Assembly: GCA_026122225.1 (NCBI GenBank)
Contig: JANEZZ010000301.1
Location: forward strand, 310,001 to 374,000
Direction: 5' to 3'
DNA: 64,000 nt
Source of the DNA: Heloderma charlesbogerti
Taxonomy: Eukaryota; Chordata; Lepidosauria; Squamata; Helodermatidae
Made by a program: the position numbers and the translations under genes. The notes beneath the pieces are model-generated. The model was not told the DNA's origin. It saw only the letters and a list, made by a program, of their open reading frames with translations, and searched no databases. Shown in pieces: positions 53,901 to 64,000 of this stretch. How positions within the stretch are numbered: the stretch's first letter is position 1; each line of letters begins with the position of its first letter.

Positions 53901-56900
53901 TATATTTTTATCCTGTTGATCACAGATATTTGTATTAAGGCTGAAACATACCTTTGTTTTTCAATTTTAGGGACTTGACAATGAAGAAGTAAACAATGTT
54001 TCCACTTTGTTAAAAACTCTTCAGAAACATGGGAAAAATATCAACATATTAGGTGAAGCTGGGTTTCCAGCAATGATAGAGTATGGTCTTGTTCAAAAGA
54101 TAAGTATATGAAATTGGAAAACAATTCCTAGGACTAATTAGGGATGAAGCAATAGCAGCATCCAGGCCTGCATGTGGTTTGACTGCTGTTGTGGTTTAGA
54201 TCTAATATTCACTAGTATTGGCTGCTTTCACATGTAACTTTAAAGTTTAGAGCTTCTTGATATGTTCAAACCCAGACAAACTGTGGTTAGTGTTAACTAT
54301 GGTTTATTGAAACAAACCAATGATATTGGCTTGGTTAATGGTTCTGACTTATTTCAACAAACCATAGTTAACAGCAACTGCAGTTCCTGGTTCGAACATA
54401 AAGAGACATTTCAATTAGCTGAAAACAGAAGCAAAAGCTTCCACTCTCAATGGGTTGTATCCTATTGTATCCGTGCACTTGGGGGACCCACTGCTTGCAC
54501 AATGGGGCTTTGGCCCTTCTAAAATTTGAGCAGAAACATTCACAGTAGGGTGCTCCACTGACGTGTCTCAATCCAGAAACAAGCATTTCTGCTAATTTCC
54601 AGGGTTATTTTTAGAAGCGCCAAAGCCCTGTTGCGCAACTGGTGGGTCCCGCAAGCACAAAGAAACCAGCAAAGGTGGAGTGGTCCCATTAGGTACTGTC
54701 AATTGTGGCCATGCTGGAGGGGGAGAGGGGAGAGCGTATGAGCCTGAGTCTTGGGCATGTAATGCTAGTGTTATGTACAAATGCAGCTATTGTCTTTTCT
54801 CTAAAGATGTACCAGGATTTTTTTTTAAAAATTAGAAAGCAGCTCATAAATGCTATTAATCATCATCATCTTTTTAATGTAGTATTTATACAAATCTTAA
54901 TTTTATTTCTCTCTACATGGTTAATTGGTTTGAGAAGGCTAAAGAAATTCTTGAAAATAAAGTAAATGAAAAAAATGACAAATTTACTACTCTCTTTGAA
55001 GACTTCTTTGATGTGCTCATGGTAAATATTGACTTCCTGTATTGTTATATAAATTAGCTAACATGTTCTTTTTTAATATTTGTGTTATTATCTTTGGAAC
55101 AAGAAGGTTTTTTCATATTTTGCTTTATTTTTTTCTAACTTATTTACTTACAATAAAATAGGTAAATTCCTCCCCTGCTACCCTCTTCCCTCTTCTTCTG
55201 CATAACTTTTTGGAAATAAATGAAGACACAATCCTGTAGAAACAACCGTAGTACTTGCTTTCTGAAATTGTAAAAGTAACCTTGATGACCTCATAGTGGT
55301 CCAAAAGGGGGTATTCCAGTGAGTGGGGGGTGGAAAGGAGAGGCTGGGATCTACAGAATTGTTTGGCCTCTCCAACCCTGCCTCCAGCAACCTGAAAGGC
55401 CCGTCTAGAGGAAAAAGTTAAAAAAAAAAAAAAAGGATGGAGAGGCAAAAATCAGCTTTGTCGCTTCTCTTGTCCCACTTGTAGAAATATGGCAGGGTAG
55501 AGGAATCTTGGACACCGCCAACATTGGAGGCTTCCATCTAGCAGGTGGCAACCCAGTAGGGGCGCACTCTAAATAAAACACATTTTAAACCATGGAGCCA
55601 CTTTTGTGTAGAGTGATAAGTGTGTATATTTATTTATTTATTTATATTTTATAACTATATAAATTTATTTACAAATTTATTTATTTGTGGGATCTGCCTA
55701 AATATTATAGGTTTGTTTGTTTTTACAGATGGCAGAACTGGTTTAATTGCATTGTATATATAAAGTTATACCCCATGGTGGTTTTCTACTAGTGGAAAAC
55801 AGTTGAGAACATAAGAAGAGCCCTGATGGATCAGACCAATGGTCCATCTAGTCCAGTATTCTGTTCACACAGTGGCCAACTAGCTGCCCACAGGAAACCC
55901 ACAAGCAGGACATGAGTGCAACAGCAGCCTCCTGCCCATGTTCGCTAGCAACTGTTGTACATAGGCATACTGCCTCAGATATTGGAGGTAGCATATAGCC
56001 ATCAGGACTAGTAGCCATTGGTAGCCTTATCCTCCATGAATTTCTCTAATCTCATTTTAAAGCTATTCAAATTGGTGGCCATCAGCACATCTTGTGGAAG
56101 TGAATTTCATCGTTCTGCTTGTGCAATGTGCGGCACTCAGTTTTTGCCAATGCTCCCTACCCACTGCAACCCTCTCTGCACTCTCTGAAAAGCTGCTCCT
56201 GAGAGTTGGGAAAATCTGGAACAGTATGGGATATGATGCAGAGGACTGCAGTAGGTGTGGGGGGTTGGTGAACATTGGGTGCTTGGTCTTGCATGAGTAG
56301 AAGTGCTTTCCACTAGCACAAAGCCTCCATCAGATACAACCCATGTTTATGAATAAAGTAGTAGTCATCTTATATGTACAGAGAGATTTTAATACATTGT
56401 TTGTTTAAATTGTAGACAGTACATGATACCAGCAGTGAAGGTATGCCTGATAATAATGTATTATATTTTTAGTCACATAGTCCTATCTGTGTTTAGATTC
56501 ATCACTGTTATTGTGTATTCTTACTGTGAAGTGGGCTGGGTTATAAAGTTTTAGATAACCTAAGCTGAAAAGGTGAAAAATTTGTGGCTTTCTGCAGTAA
56601 TTCTAAGAAGTACTTCTTCAGTCATAGAGAAAAAAAGGTTGCAATCCTATACATAGTTAGGATGCTTAAATCTCATTGATTCAGGATTTAAACAGCCTAA
56701 TTATCCCCAGAGTTGCAGCCAAAGCTCAGCAAATAGGCTTCCTCGTTCTTTGTTCCTTTCGGGTTGTATAAATGTAATATGGAAGAAATGTAGAATTCTA
56801 GTATGATAAATGAATCTGCTTTGTGTCACTTCAGACAGGCAATAGTTGCAAAACTTCTTTGCTTTTTAAATGAAAATATTTTCTGTTGAATATTTATTTA

Positions 56901-59900
56901 CAACTATAATTGTGGATGTCTTTGAAGTTCAATCATATGAGTTTGCAAGTCATTCATGTAAATGATATTTACTGTTTTTGATCTAGGTAAAATACAAATA
57001 CTAGAAAATTTTATATTGCGAACATGTGCTCTTGCAGCTGAGAAGAGAATTAACATTTATATTCAGCAGGAGGTAAGGAATTTATTTCTAAGACTAGAAG
57101 AGTTTAAAAGGTATCCCCTGCCACCACCAGCTTTTATAAAAAGTTGTTTTTCATTTTTGTAGGTATGAAAGTGAAGCATGCGTATCTAGTTGTTTAAATT
57201 GACATGTATTACTTCATTCATTACAACTTTATGCATTACTTCTAGGAATGCATAAAGCCCTTCTAAAGTCCTTATGCATTACTTCTAGGGATTAAAACCC
57301 CCCAGTGTTCCAGCAATATCTAACTGATATAACTTACAGTGCAATCATATACATTTCTATTCAGAATTAAGCCCCATTGAGTTTAATGGGACTTACTCCC
57401 GGGTAAGTGAGGATATGATTGCAGCCTTAAACAAATTGAAGTTGTTTCCCCCTACACATTTGAGAACATTTCCTTTCCTTTTCTTTTCCTATTCTTTTCT
57501 TCTCTTGTGTAATTTCTATTGTTCAGACTCTTCCATTTTCCCTGGCTTCACTATCTGTGGATGTCTATCATCCCAGCTACTAGTGTCTCCTTTTGAAGGG
57601 CCACCTTGTATTTTTGATGCTGCTGTATGGTCAGCCACACAATGGCCCACTGTTTCCATGACATGTGTTTCAGCAAATATATGATTAGATGATAATCAGG
57701 TACAGTCAAAGTTTACCCAGCTCTTAGCAAGGAACTTCTCTTGCTCACACTGACCTGGTTTGCATGTATGAGAAGCCATCGTGGATTAATTCCCCTGCAG
57801 GGCTTCTTGTTGCAGTGGTGGTTGCCATTTTGAATATTTGGGGCCCAGTGGGGATGGTTCATATTCCACCCAGAACCCACGGGCTATTTTAAGGTTGAGA
57901 GTGGCTTGTCAACCACCACCACACCCCACCCTGACCAGGTTCACATGTAACAAGAAGCTACAGCATGCCCCCGCTGTGCTCTAAATATTCAAAATGGGGG
58001 CAGCCACCACAGCAAGAATCTCAACAAGGAAATTCACCCATGGTGGCTTCTTGTTATTTGGAAATGGGCCACTAACTGACTGCTTATTTTATGCCAGTAG
58101 AGTCAGTTGTATGTATTGCACAATAAACCTTTGAGAACTATAGTTATTAAAACCAATAACTCTTTCATTACATTGTTCAAATGAATATTTAAAGGGGTTT
58201 ATCATCAAATGCATTGCAAATGTTTCTCACTGTAATGTGCTTAGTATTCAATTGCTTCTTTTTATTATCCCTAGGCAATAAGAAAATTGAACACAATGCT
58301 CGATGCTATGCCACGAGATACTAGAAAGAAAATTATTTCTACAAAAGAAATGCTACATATCATGTAATTATTTTATCTTTAATATAATTATGTAAACCTT
58401 GATCCTCAGTGCCCCTTTTTGGAAAACTAGAACTTAATTAAAAATAAGTTAACTATGTTTTATTTGAACCTCAGCATTTCTGTGTCTTAAATTTGTTTAA
58501 AACTTCAGGGATATCCATTTTTTGTGATACAAGCTAAGTTACATTTAACATTTAGGAAACCAACACTAAAAAAGAAGGATGGGGGACAACTCAGGGGCAT
58601 CCCTTCAGTTATTTCTGTATCAGATGGAAATAGCTAGCATTCCCTTCACATTGCCATTATTGTATGTTTTTGATGACGATGAAAATTTAAATTTATGTGT
58701 TTCTTCCCCCTACAAAAAATTATGTATTTATTTATTTAAAATATTTCTTGGCTGCCTTTCAGGGCAGAAGCAGTCTTGAAGAGACTTCGACACACGATAC
58801 AGAAATCCATGATGACTATAATGGGGTGGTGGGTGGGAAACAATATAAACCATAACCAGAACAATAATACAAATAAAAATAAATACCATAAAACATAATC
58901 TAAAAACAATACAATATGAAAAGTGCTCATCCACAACTACACAAAATTTACCCCCATCCAAAGCCTAGAGTGGACATCACAAAAGCAGCCTACAACAATT
59001 GGGCCATAACTAATATCTAGAAGGACCTCTGAAGCTGACCTCAATGACCGGGTAGGTTCATACCAGGAGAGCTGGTCCTTGAAGTATTGGGGTCTGAACC
59101 TTGTAAGTCTTTTTAGGTTAAAACCAGCACTTTGAATTTGGCCCAGAAACAAACTGGTAAACAGTGTAGGTGAGCCAAAACTGGGCTTACATGTTCACAT
59201 CACCTAGTCCCAGTCAAGAGCCTGGCTGCCAAAAAATTCAAAATAAAACATGCATATTGAAATTTTACAGTTCTGGTTGATGAGACCCTAGACACTACCT
59301 AAAAGTATTTTTCATATTATTATAAATTTACATTTATGCAAGCCCTAAGTACCTCCTTAGTCATTTTATGTTGCCGTTTTATATGTAAATGGACTTGGGG
59401 ACTATATAGAAATAAAATGATAGGAAGTATTTACTTGTATATCACTTCTACAAAATCAAAAGTAGTGAACAATAACATATTAAAACCAACACGTGTAAAT
59501 ACATTTTGATTGAGACAGTCCAACTATTTATACAAAAATTATTCCCCCAAACCCTAACAAATTAAGGGCGCAATCCTATGCCTTACGCCCTTGATGATCG
59601 AAAACCCTTGAACTTGGAGGCTTAAGATCATCCAGTGCAGGGTGGGAGGAGCGGCGGAGGCAATTTTTGCATCCTTGTCCTCCCAGCCTGCATTTTTTGG
59701 TAGATGAGCTAGGGAGAGGGAAGGAGGCTGGAAAGGCCGCAGGATAACTCATATCCTGGCCTCTCCAGTCTCCTCCCCACCTACTGAAATGCCTCCTTCT
59801 CCAAGGTTGAGTTTCCAAAAAGCTATTCCAAAGCTTTTTGGAATAGAATGTTCTTTAACAGTGGATATTGCCCCAAAATATTAAACACAAACATTATACA

Positions 59901-62900
59901 TTGTACACAAAACATTAAACATAAGTACAAAAATAATTAATTGATCAAACTGAAACATAATATTTGTTTTTCAGGAATGATATGGGAAAGAGAATTTTGG
60001 ATGCGGGGGGTAAGCACAGATGGTATTTCTAAGATGTTTATTAGTTCTGTCAATGTACCAAGCACAGTTTTACTGTTGTCCTATACTGAAAGTGTTATAA
60101 TATGTTAAAATATACAAAGAATAGTATTTTGAACACGACTCTCATAATTATATTTAGCACTAGCATGTACTTTTGTGTAGCTTTGTATAGCTACAATGGG
60201 TAATGTCCAGTGCTGTTGTTCTGCCAGCAGAAGGGAGACCGCTTGGTGGAACAGATATCTACTCCCTCTGCAGCCCCCTCGCATCCCCCTCCCAAATCAG
60301 CTTTGGAGGGTGACCATCTGCAGCAGACTTGAGGTGTGCAGAGAACTGCAGAGGGGAGGAGAGGACAGGGAAGTCTTGTTGCATGAGCAGGTTTCCACTT
60401 GTGTGATGTTGGCCCCAAGCCAATGTTACTATCCCACAAAGTTTCCACAAACCAAATAATATAGAACTTTAGCAGAGTTTGCTTTAGGATGAATTGGTAA
60501 ATAGAAATTTTCAGTCTTGATGACTGATGGCCAGACATTCATTCATAGATAGATAGATAGATAGATAGTATTTTTATGCTACTCCTCAGCCAAAAAGGCT
60601 TCCAGAGTGGGTTGCATGTAATCAAGTAAACAAGTCAGTCCCTGCACACAGGTTTACAATCTAAAAAAACGCAACACATGAGGAAAAAGGAATGGGGAGG
60701 GAAGAGGGGAAGAATGGCTGCTGGTGGTAACAGTTGAGGAAGGAGGATCCTTCATGAGGGAGGTCTTTCAGCAAGGATGGTGGAATGGCTGTGCTCTCCC
60801 TCCCAGCTCCCTCCACTCCTAGATGTAGACATGATGTTAAATGTGTTTTTCCATTTAACAAGCATGTTTTCAAAAATGTGAATAGCAGCCACTGGGAGAA
60901 CTGTGGGATTGCAGCAGATGGGGAGGGAGAGTTTTACCTTGTCTCTTCCCTGCTGTGGTCCTGGCGAGAATTGATCCTCTGAATCTGCGATTTTCATTGA
61001 GGGGAAATCCTCATTTGGAACTCAGTGGTCCTGAGACTGAAAGAATTCAACCAAGAAGCATCTTCATTTTATCTGTCCTGCATCTCCCACTTATCAGGTT
61101 CATGAGATGAACCTGGGTTCTAGTATTATGGGAGAGGGAAAAATGTCTTCCCCCATACCATGCATAATTTTGTACACCTCTGTCACGTCTCCCCTAACTC
61201 ACCTTTTATCTGAGCTAAACAGTGCCAGATGTTGTAATCTTTCCTCATAGGGGAGTTAGTATGATGGTCACTCTGTATGATGACCTATGTCAAGAGAGAG
61301 AAAGGGGAGTGTCACCTATTCATTCTCCTTGATCTCTTTCGATACCATTGACCATGGTATTGTTCTGGCGCAACTATCTGGGCTGGGAGTGGGGTACTGG
61401 ATTGCAGTGGTTCCACTCCTACTTGGATGGCCAGCTCCAGAAGGTTGTGTTTGGGGAATATTGCTCAGCCCGGCCCCATAGATTTTCCAGCAAGTAGTTC
61501 CACAGGTCAGTTTTGTTCCCCATGCTATTTAACATCTACATGAAACAAGTGGAGTCATCTGGAGTTTTGGAGTGCATTGCCCTTAGTATTCTGATGACAC
61601 ATGGCTCTGCTTCTGTTCATGTTCATCAAGTGAGGCTGTGGATGTACTAAATCAGTGCCTGGCTGTAACAGTGGACTGGATAAAGGCTAATTGTCAGGAG
61701 TGCCCTAGCGGCCTCTTTCAGTCTACTCCAGTAGCCAACTCAAGACACAGACGAAAGGATTCTTTTCAAGGCTTTAATCCTATTACAACTTAATGACTCT
61801 TTCAGATGCTAATCACCAGCGACTAAGCAATGAACAGCAGAGTAGCCTATGCTCCGAGTAGGCAGTTGATCCCCGTTTGAAGGAGAATCACTTGAAGACC
61901 CTGAACTTATGGGCTAGGGAGAGATCCTCCCTCTTTCCCTTGGGTCCACGGGAGGCAGCCATTGCTTGCATGCCAAATGGGCACTACGCCTCCTTTCCGC
62001 GCCCTCCATTGCTCGTCGCTCTCTGCGTTGAGCGTCTAGCAAGCCCCCCTCCCGCACTTTCTCACTGCTAGGATCACTATCTATCTCAGGAATGCCGGCA
62101 GGAGGAATCTCTGCCAGCTGCTGTGCCTCTGAGGGATGAGCTGGCTCCCCTCCCACGGATTGCTGATCCTCCTGAGAATCAGGACTGCTCTGGGGTTCTG
62201 TTGGCTCAGTTTCCACCCTGACACTAATAAACTGAAGCTCTATCCAGACAAGAGTGAGATGCTGTTAGTGGGTGGTTATTCTGAGTGGATGAAGGGTGTT
62301 CATCCTGTTCTGGATGGGATTCGTAGTTTGGAGGATCTCCTGGACCCATCATTGTTACTTAAGGCTCAGGTGGCCTGAATGGCATGGAGTACTTTCTTCC
62401 AGCTTCCAGCCCAGCTATGCCACTATCTGAACAGGAACAACCTGGTTTCAGTAGTGTGTTCTGGTCACCTCTAAGTTAGATTGCTGTAATGGGCTCTAGT
62501 GTGTCCTTGAAGACTGTTCAGAAGTTGCAGCTTGTACAAATGCAGCAGCCAGTTTGATAGGCAGGGACCCAAAAGGTCTGAGCATATAACACTAATTCTA
62601 ACCTGCTTGCACTGGCTATCTGTACTTTTCTGAGCCAAATTCAAGGTGCTGATTTTAGCCTATAAAGCTTTACCTGGGGACTGTAATACCTGGTGGCCTG
62701 CCTCTCCCACTATGAACCTACCCAGACACTACGATCATCTGAGCAAGGCTCAGAGGAGGGCAACAAGGAAGAGGACCTTCTCAGTGATGTCCCCCTGATT
62801 ATGCAAGGCTCTCCCCACTGAGGTCCACCTGCTGCCAACATTGCCATCTTTCCAGCACCAGGTTAAGACTTTCTTCTACTGCAGGCATTTGATGGCATAT

Positions 62901-63441
62901 GATGGAGCGTTTAATGTCAATTGTTTTTATGAGGTTCCGGTATTTTATTGTAACAGTTTTTTACCTGTTTAAAATTGTTTTTAAATATTGTATGTTAACA
63001 ATTTATATTGTTGTGTATTTTTTGGACTGTAATTTTTGTGAAACACCCAGAGAGCATTGGCTTTTGAGCAGTATAGAAATGAACAGAAATGAAATGATAA
63101 AGGAATGATGATATATGTGATGAGTGTAACAAAGCTTTACTGTAATGTTCTTGACATGTATTTTATAGACTATGACCTCCAAGTTGCCATTACTGAAGCT
63201 TTATGTAGAATGACATCAGAAAAACAAAGAGGAGAACTGGCAAGCCAGTGGTTTTCAATGGAGTTTATTGCTAATGCATTTAAAGGAATTAAGGATTCTG
63301 AGTTTGAAACAGTAAGTTTCATTCAAATACTGATTCTTTCAATCCAGGAAAATGATTACAATACTTACACTGCTTTTCTTCTTAATAGGATTGTAGAAAG
63401 TTCCTTAACCAGGTGAATGGCATGCTTGGAGACAAAAGAAG
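50953..63441 (+). CDS. SYCP2: Synaptonemal complex protein 2, 5' part (10 coding exons seen)
   Basis: Ten spliced coding exons, all in consistent phase, encode the N-terminal 276 codons (plus two bases) of a protein closely following vertebrate SYCP2: [93 protein letters not shown]2 is a structural component of the axial/lateral elements of meiotic chromosomes, binding SYCP3 and HORMA proteins. The part seen is its N-terminal armadillo-like domain. The paralogue SYCP2L was considered; the LEKCID start and KCSKQFL match SYCP2 better. The gene continues past 64000, since family members are about 1500 residues. Introns carry many transposons. Expected expression is meiotic. Confidence 0.93.
50977..52922. 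other. SYCP2 intron 1
   Basis: Mostly unassigned. A LINE-type 3' end in minus orientation is at about 52320-52490 (ctttaacttatatcccaact, caaggcagctaataataaaa, A-rich). Confidence 0.5.
52923..53063 (+). CDS. SYCP2: SYCP2 coding exon 2
   Basis: Acceptor ..ttttttccactgttggcag and donor GTGATG. 141 bp, phase 0-0, encoding [20 protein letters not shown] through KLDKLICQ. Confidence 0.92.
53971..54099 (+). CDS. SYCP2: SYCP2 coding exon 3
   Basis: Acceptor tttttcaattttag. 129 bp, phase 0-0, from [10 protein letters not shown] to [10 protein letters not shown]. The next bases are ATAAGTATAT, not GT. Confidence 0.9.
54100..54916 (+). other. SYCP2: SYCP2 intron 3, apparent AT-AC intron
   Basis: The donor ATAAGTATAT follows codon AAG. 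The acceptor is tttatttctctctac followed by ATGGTTAATTGG, restoring the conserved [12 protein letters not shown] junction in phase 0. The donor is U2-like (AUAAGU), not the U12 AUAUCC form. A U12-like branch word tcttaat lies at 54895-54901, so the spliceosome class is not certain. A GT-AG alternative would delete conserved residues. Contains a small palindromic MITE at 54258-54400. Confidence 0.8.
54258..54400. repeat. Palindromic MITE in SYCP2 intron 3
   Basis: Arms 'gttcaaacccagacaaactg tggttag' and 'aactgcagttcctggttcga ac', with the inner inverted pair gttaactatggttt / aaaccatagttaac. Confidence 0.7.
54917..55021 (+). CDS. SYCP2: SYCP2 coding exon 4
   Basis: 105 bp, phase 0-0, [15 protein letters not shown] ... 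FEDFFDVLM, donor GTAAAT at 55022. Confidence 0.9.
55805..56115 (+). repeat. CR1 LINE fragment in SYCP2 intron 4
   Basis: 'aacataagaagagccctgat ggatcagacc', 'gcccacaggaaacccacaag cagg', 'tggtagccttatcctccatg aatttctcta' and 'gccatcagcacatcttgtgg' are hallmark amniote CR1 3' segments. Confidence 0.85.
56416..56440 (+). CDS. SYCP2: SYCP2 coding exon 5 (25-bp microexon)
   Basis: Acceptor ttgtttaaattgtag, donor GTATGC. Encodes TVHDTSSE plus one base (phase 0-1), aligning with the LM-VIHD-EG region of the family. Too short for open-frame detection. Confidence 0.85.
56987..57072 (+). CDS. SYCP2: SYCP2 coding exon 6
   Basis: Acceptor ctgtttttgatctag, donor GTAAGG. 86 bp, phase 1-0, [20 protein letters not shown] then RINIYIQQE. 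Confidence 0.92.
57349..57427. repeat. Short MITE of the 'GCAATCCTAT' family
   Basis: 'gtgcaatcatatacatttct', 'agccccattgagtttaatgg gacttactcc' and 'gatatgattgcagcct'. In SYCP2 intron 6. Confidence 0.75.
57748..58075. repeat. Inverted-repeat MITE in SYCP2 intron 6
   Basis: The arms pair over 'agaagccatcgtggattaat' / 'caaggaaattcacccatggt ggcttcttg', 'gccattttgaatattt' / 'aaatattcaaaatggggg', and a central 'ggcttgtcaaccacc'. No coding capacity. Confidence 0.7.
58275..58363 (+). CDS. SYCP2: SYCP2 coding exon 7
   Basis: Acceptor ctttttattatccctag, donor GTAATT. 89 bp, phase 0-2, [20 protein letters not shown] then ISTKEMLHI. Confidence 0.92.
58725..59225 (-). repeat. LINE 3'-end fragment, minus orientation, in SYCP2 intron 7
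   Basis: Starts with (ATTT)n and 'cttggctgcctttcagggca', the complement of an L2/CR1-type tail. It continues through 'gaccgggtaggttcatacca' and 'ttaaaaccagcactttgaat ttggcccaga'. Confidence 0.65.
59566..59835. repeat. GC-rich MITE fragment of the 13936/31034 type
   Basis: Begins 'agggcgcaatcctatgcctt', the terminal motif of that family, and has a GC-rich interior. The right end is degenerate. Ends near a short hairpin 'agctattccaaagctttttg gaatag'. Confidence 0.5.
59975..60009 (+). CDS. SYCP2: SYCP2 coding exon 8 (35 bp)
   Basis: Acceptor tatttgtttttcag, donor GTAAGC. Phase 2-1, [12 protein letters not shown] across the junctions. Found only through splice phase and family similarity. Confidence 0.88.
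60546..60660 (-). repeat. (GATA)n and LINE tail, minus orientation
   Basis: A 6-7-fold GATA repeat is followed by 'ttatgctactcctcagccaa aaaggcttcc', the complement of an L2/CR1-type tail. Confidence 0.6.
60661..61270. other. Unassigned intronic sequence
   Basis: The segment 61100-61265 (ccatgcataattttgtacac ctctgtcacgtctcccctaa) is CR1-like. The rest is not assigned. Confidence 0.45.
61285..63095 (+). mobile_element. L2/CR1-type LINE in SYCP2 intron 8, split by a solo LTR
   Basis: The reverse transcriptase region is recognisable in pieces ([20 protein letters not shown] near 61335; [16 protein letters not shown] near 62230; later 'gttcagaagttgcagcttgt' and 'tgcactggctatctgtactt') and ends near 63095. 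Many stops and shifts. Interrupted at 61687-62228 by the LTR insertion; sequence on both sides joins at the CTAAT duplication. Confidence 0.75.
61692..62223 (-). mobile_element. Solo LTR of an LTR retrotransposon
   Basis: 532 bp with ends TGTCAGG and CCTGACA and the 5-bp duplication CTAAT (61687-61691, 62224-62228). The 5-bp duplication and TG...CA ends fit a Gypsy-type or similar LTR. The minus orientation is suggested by a GC-rich to AT-rich trend and 'attaaagcc' near the end on that strand. No internal region remains, so it is the product of LTR-LTR recombination. Confidence 0.75.
63169..63311 (+). CDS. SYCP2: SYCP2 coding exon 9
   Basis: Acceptor gacatgtattttatag, donor GTAAGT. 143 bp, phase 1-0, [20 protein letters not shown] through [10 protein letters not shown]. 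The most conserved part of the visible protein. Confidence 0.95.
63389..63441 (+). CDS. SYCP2: SYCP2 coding exon 10
   Basis: Acceptor cttttcttcttaatag, donor GTATGC. 53 bp, phase 0-2, [17 protein letters not shown] plus AG. The next exon lies beyond the window. Confidence 0.93.
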
Positions 63442-63502
63442 GTATGCAGGTAGTAATGCTAATAGAAGGCAGCTTTCTGATCACAGAAGATTAATAAATT
63501 AA

Positions 63503-63643
63503 GGCTGCAATCCTATAACCACTTACTTAGGAGTAAGCCCTTTGAACTCAGTGAGACTTAACTTTGGCGATATAGAAAAGTAATAAATTAATAAATACAT
63601 TTTTAAAAAAACTGAGTAGACATCCATAGGATTGCACTGTAAG
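63503..63643. repeat. Short MITE of the 'GCAATCCTAT' family, with inner insertion
   Basis: 'aaggctgcaatcctataacc', 'agtaagccctttgaactcag tgagactta', then 'gagtagacatccataggatt gcactgtaag'. The two halves are separated by about 50 bp of AT-rich DNA. Confidence 0.7.
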
Positions 63644-64000
63644 TATATGCACTTTAAATCATGGGTGCACAGCCCACAGGCTGCATGTGGCCACTGAAAT
63701 GTACTGTGTGACCCCCATGTTCCCCCACCACCAGTTGTCATTGCTAGTGTCACTGAAGCAGCAGTATGAGCTGGGATCCGGGGGGTGGGGGGGAGAGGAG
63801 GCTAAAGCCTCCTCCCCCTCCCCCCAATTATCCCAAAGCAGTCTGCATTCTGCTAATGGCACAAAAGCGGCAATACCAGTTGGGGCCCCTGGACATGGGC
63901 ACAATTATGATCAAATTAGAGGATAGGGTTTGGGGCTTGCAAAGCAGTGGGTTTTGGGACAATATGGGTGCAAAATGGATTGTGAATTCATGTAAACGGG
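63644..64000. other. Unassigned intronic sequence
   Basis: 'gggtgcacagcccacaggct gcatgtggcc' resembles a hAT-like repeat end. No exon before the window ends. Confidence 0.4.

Noticed and set aside
54100..54958. GT-AG reading of SYCP2 intron 3 (donor GTATAT at about 54107, acceptor at ..gctaaag)
   Set aside because: It stays in frame but removes the conserved VNWFEKAKE segment and uses an acceptor with no pyrimidine tract.
62136..62378. Minus- and plus-strand open frames around 61914-62378
   Set aside because: They are produced by the solo LTR and the LINE it interrupts.
52923..63441. SYCP2L, the SYCP2 paralogue
   Set aside because: The MP-R start, LEKCID, KCSKQFL and VNGMLGDKR segments match SYCP2 better. 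A full alignment would settle it.

Overview
The window is vertebrate nuclear DNA, most likely from a squamate reptile (a lizard). The signs are a 5'-truncated BovB (RTE) element with its CAA-rich tail, CR1/L2-type LINE ends with an (ATAA)n tail, tRNA- and 5S-rRNA-derived SINEs with the same kind of tail, and many short inverted-repeat transposons. No species was assigned. I ran no database search; family names come from motifs and known sequence character.

The only host gene I can support is the 5' part of SYCP2 (synaptonemal complex protein 2) on the + strand. A CpG-rich, CCAAT-rich promoter-like region lies at about 47.05-47.5 kb. The start-codon exon is at 50953-50976, and nine further coding exons reach 63441, where the gene leaves the window. 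They encode 276 complete codons in consistent phase. Intron 3 (54100-54916) appears to have AT-AC rather than GT-AG ends.

The rest is a dense, nested record of transposition. Region by region: 1-6.85 kb holds short inverted-repeat elements, SINE/CR1 scraps and unassigned sequence. 6.87-9.06 kb and about 11.13-13.65 kb are two minus-strand LINE-1-like elements that carry ORF1 but no ORF2. 18.6-21.8 kb has hAT-type MITEs. About 22.35-31.02 kb is a large broken DNA transposon with roughly 1-kb inverted termini and a decayed protein bearing an XPG-like nuclease motif. 31.5-32.8 kb has pieces of a ~150-bp tandem repeat. 33105-41009 is an endogenous gamma-type retrovirus with two identical 365-bp LTRs, an intact gag ORF, and broken pol and env. 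44.6-46.15 kb is BovB with an L2/CR1-type LINE inside it. SYCP2 introns hold further LINEs, a solo LTR and MITEs.

The most unusual content is a family of five short hAT-type elements (8150-8688, 10468-10988, 11388-12307, 26861-27763, 41011-41854). Each has an 8-bp target duplication and ends in TAGGGATGT or its complement. The interiors are strings of near-perfect palindromes, in the longer copies arranged as palindromes inside a larger palindrome. They sit inside the LINE-1-like elements and the large DNA transposon, and the retrovirus landed on the terminal bases of the fifth, so the order of insertions can be read from the sequence.
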